The position numbers and the translations under genes are program-made. A model generated the notes under the pieces. The model searched no databases and was not told where the DNA came from. It saw only the letters and a program-made list of their open reading frames with translations. From Desulfobacteraceae bacterium (GTDB lineage: Bacteria; Desulfobacterota; Desulfobacteria; Desulfobacterales; UBA11574): a stretch of 6,663 bases of DNA. Below, in pieces: positions 5,034 through 6,663 of the stretch. Positions within the stretch are counted from its first letter, which is position 1. Every line of letters starts with the position of its first letter. The DNA lies in assembly GCA_003486165.1 (NCBI GenBank), contig DNGT01000194.1:1025-7687 (forward strand), given 5' to 3'.

Positions 5034-6641
5034 CTATGATCTTTTTTTGGGAAGCGTGAAATAAAACGTGCTTGAAACGCCGCTAATGCTTTCCGCCCAG
5101 ATCTTGCCGCCGTGAGCCTCCACAATGGCCTTGCAGATGGCCAGTCCCAGACCTGTTCCTTCGGTCTTACCGTCTCTTCCGGATGGAGCCGTTGAAAATT
5201 TATCAAATATGGACTCAATATTTTTTTCAGGAATACCGATTCCCTGGTCTTTTATTGAAACGGTCACCGATTCCGAATCTTGTTGAACGTTTATTCGTAT
5301 TATTGTTTTGTGATCAGAAAATTTAATGGCGTTTTCAATGAGATTCACCAGAACCTGTTCGATACGTTCAAGATCAAACTCTACAATAATGTCTCCGGGT
5401 TTTTCATAGATAAGTTCAATTTTTTTCTCAATGGCCAAGGGGCGTATGATTTCTGTGACTTCATAAATTAATAGGGTCAAGTTTTCATGCTCAAAAGACC
5501 AATCGATCTTCTTGGCTTCAATTTTTGTGAAATCGAACATATCGGAGACCAGATGTATCAGCCGGGTCAGATTTTTGTCGATGATGTTAAGGTAATTTCG
5601 ATTGTCTTCTATTTTAATTTTTCGGTTGAGGTAGTCGATTCCTCCTCGGATTACCGTCAACGGGGATCGGAGCTCATGAGACATGTTGGCCAAAAAATCG
5701 GACTTGAGTTGATCCAGCGTTTTCAACTCCTGGTTGGCTTCGGAAAGTTCACGCGTTGCCTGGGCAATCTTTTCTTCCAGAAATTCACGTCCTTTTGAAA
5801 GTCTTAATGCCATGTGGTTAAAGGCTAATCCAAGCTTTTCGAATTCATCTCCGGTATTAATATGTACCCGTGCATCCAGGTTGCCTCGTCCAATTTCACT
5901 GGTCATCTTTTCTAATTCATGGAGTGGCTTTATCACCACACGACGCATGAGAATAAATAGGGTAAAGATTGTCAGGAGAATAAGAGAGGTTCCATAAACA
6001 GCCAGCTTAAGGTGATTGTTTTTAATGGACAGGCTCATCTGGTCTATCGGCAAAAAAATGCTCAATCCCCCCCTGACGGCATTCGGAGATTCTTTTGTTG
6101 TTTTGTGACAGTTAAGACATCCCTTTTCCATATAGAGCGGCACGATATAATGAAAATAGTGTTTCCCGTCGCGTTTTTCGAACCTGAATAATTCATCTAA
6201 CTTTTGTTGTGTAAAGTTATTCAAAGCTTTTTGTTCAAAGCTATCCGGCGTGTTTTCCGGATTCAACGGCGTCAGGCTGGCAAGACGAAAACCATACAGG
6301 TCCTGATTCAGAGAATACTGCGACAGCTTTCTTGTCACCATTGCAGGGGTAAATCGCTGGTACCATCCTCTGGAAGTATGAAGCCGATCATCGATAAAAC
6401 ACGTTGTATTTTGGGCGCCTTTGCTCTCCAAAGGCACCATGATACCACCGCAGTCGGTGATCCACTGCCGTGTCAAAATGACCTGTCTTGATAGCACCCT
6501 TGCTTGAGTCAACACCTGTTCTTTTGCCTGTTGTTCATTTTGGATGCCCGTCCAGGTAAATATAATACCTAAAACCGGAACAATAATTAGTATAATGCTC
6601 AACAGAAATTTAATCTGAAGCGAAAGGTGTAATCTTTTCAA
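5034..6641 (-). CDS. Membrane sensor histidine kinase with periplasmic heme-binding DUF3365/Tll0287-like domain
   Basis: 535 residues, complete. Domain order: TM helix about 11-30; periplasmic domain about 31-211 of the DUF3365/Tll0287-like type; TM helix about 212-232; HAMP about 234-285; coiled coil about 285-312; HisKA with phospho-accepting H322 in SHELRSP; HATPase_c about 420-532 with N437 (N box), DQGIGI at 465-470 (G1) and GTGLGL at 495-500 (G2). All kinase motifs are intact. The periplasmic domain has C175-L-N-C178-H179, a c-type heme attachment motif, so it probably senses redox state or a gas such as NO or oxygen through heme (inference). C64 and C81 are two more cysteines there. 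The start is TTG at 6639-6641, preceded by AGAGGT; a stop codon lies in frame at 6654-6656, so no upstream start exists. It has no receiver domain and no response regulator is visible. It leads the minus-strand gene group. Confidence 0.94.
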   Translation of the reverse strand: MKRLHLSLQIKFLLSIILIIVPVLGIIFTWTGIQNEQQAKEQVLTQARVLSRQVILTRQWITDCGGIMVPLESKGAQNTTCFIDDRLHTSRGWYQRFTPAMVTRKLSQYSLNQDLYGFRLASLTPLNPENTPDSFEQKALNNFTQQKLDELFRFEKRDGKHYFHYIVPLYMEKGCLNCHKTTKESPNAVRGGLSIFLPIDQMSLSIKNNHLKLAVYGTSLILLTIFTLFILMRRVVIKPLHELEKMTSEIGRGNLDARVHINTGDEFEKLGLAFNHMALRLSKGREFLEEKIAQATRELSEANQELKTLDQLKSDFLANMSHELRSPLTVIRGGIDYLNRKIKIEDNRNYLNIIDKNLTRLIHLVSDMFDFTKIEAKKIDWSFEHENLTLLIYEVTEIIRPLAIEKKIELIYEKPGDIIVEFDLERIEQVLVNLIENAIKFSDHKTIIRINVQQDSESVTVSIKDQGIGIPEKNIESIFDKFSTAPSGRDGKTEGTGLGLAICKAIVEAHGGKIWAESISGVSSTFYFTLPKKRS

Positions 6642-6648
6642 AATATTG

Positions 6649-6654
6649 ACCTCT
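6649..6654 (-). promoter_or_regulatory. Ribosome binding site supporting the TTG start of the histidine kinase
   Basis: AGAGGT on the minus strand, seven bases before the TTG at 6639-6641. An in-frame TGA at 6654-6656 overlaps its end, so translation cannot begin further upstream and TTG is the first possible start. Confidence 0.6.
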
Positions 6655-6663
6655 CATATGGGG

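Noticed and set aside
6655..6660. CATATG palindrome and an ATG at 6657 upstream of the kinase
   Set aside because: That ATG is in a different frame and reaches a stop after 15 codons; the kinase frame has a stop at 6654-6656, leaving TTG 6641 as start.

Overview
The window looks like chromosomal DNA from an anaerobic, probably sulfate-reducing member of the Desulfobacterota (old Deltaproteobacteria). The basis is the class I hybrid cluster protein with an FNR-family regulator beside it, a DUF6125-type protein, and a heme-binding DUF3365/Tll0287-type histidine kinase; the assignment is inference, not proof. No rRNA, tRNA, CRISPR array or recognisable transposase is present.

Left part (1-2605, all minus strand). 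hcp (977-2605) encodes a complete class I hybrid cluster protein with all expected cluster ligands. After a 314-base gap comes a truncated gene (1-662) for an HD-domain protein with a cysteine-rich N-terminal zinc-ribbon-like segment; its end lies beyond the left edge. It can only be found by translating from position 662 off the end of the window. The gap between the two genes is full of foldback structure: nested inverted repeats at 745-895, a palindrome at 703-721 near the HD gene, and a 15-bp hairpin at 924-966 just past the hcp stop codon.

Centre (2606-3469). A CRP/FNR-family regulator (plus strand, ATG at 2783) is divergent from hcp, the arrangement typical of HcpR. The gap between them holds a perfect 14-bp palindrome, TTGACTTAAGTCAA (2735-2748). 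It is centred at -41.5 relative to the start predicted by a perfect TATAAT for hcp, and its left part supplies the -35 hexamer of a good promoter reading into the regulator. The sequence therefore suggests one operator that activates hcp and represses the regulator's own gene.

Right part (3522-6641, all minus strand). Four genes run in the same direction with gaps of 50, 61 and 111 bases: a membrane histidine kinase with a periplasmic CxxCH heme motif (TTG start), a small protein with two membrane segments, a DUF6125-type protein, and a short carboxymuconolactone-decarboxylase-like protein lacking the usual CxxC. They may form one operon, possibly with a separate promoter for the last gene. 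No response regulator is visible, so the kinase's partner lies elsewhere or beyond the right edge.

Taken together, the left and centre form a nitrosative/oxidative stress module (HcpR-Hcp). The right part is a signalling group of unknown output facing it.
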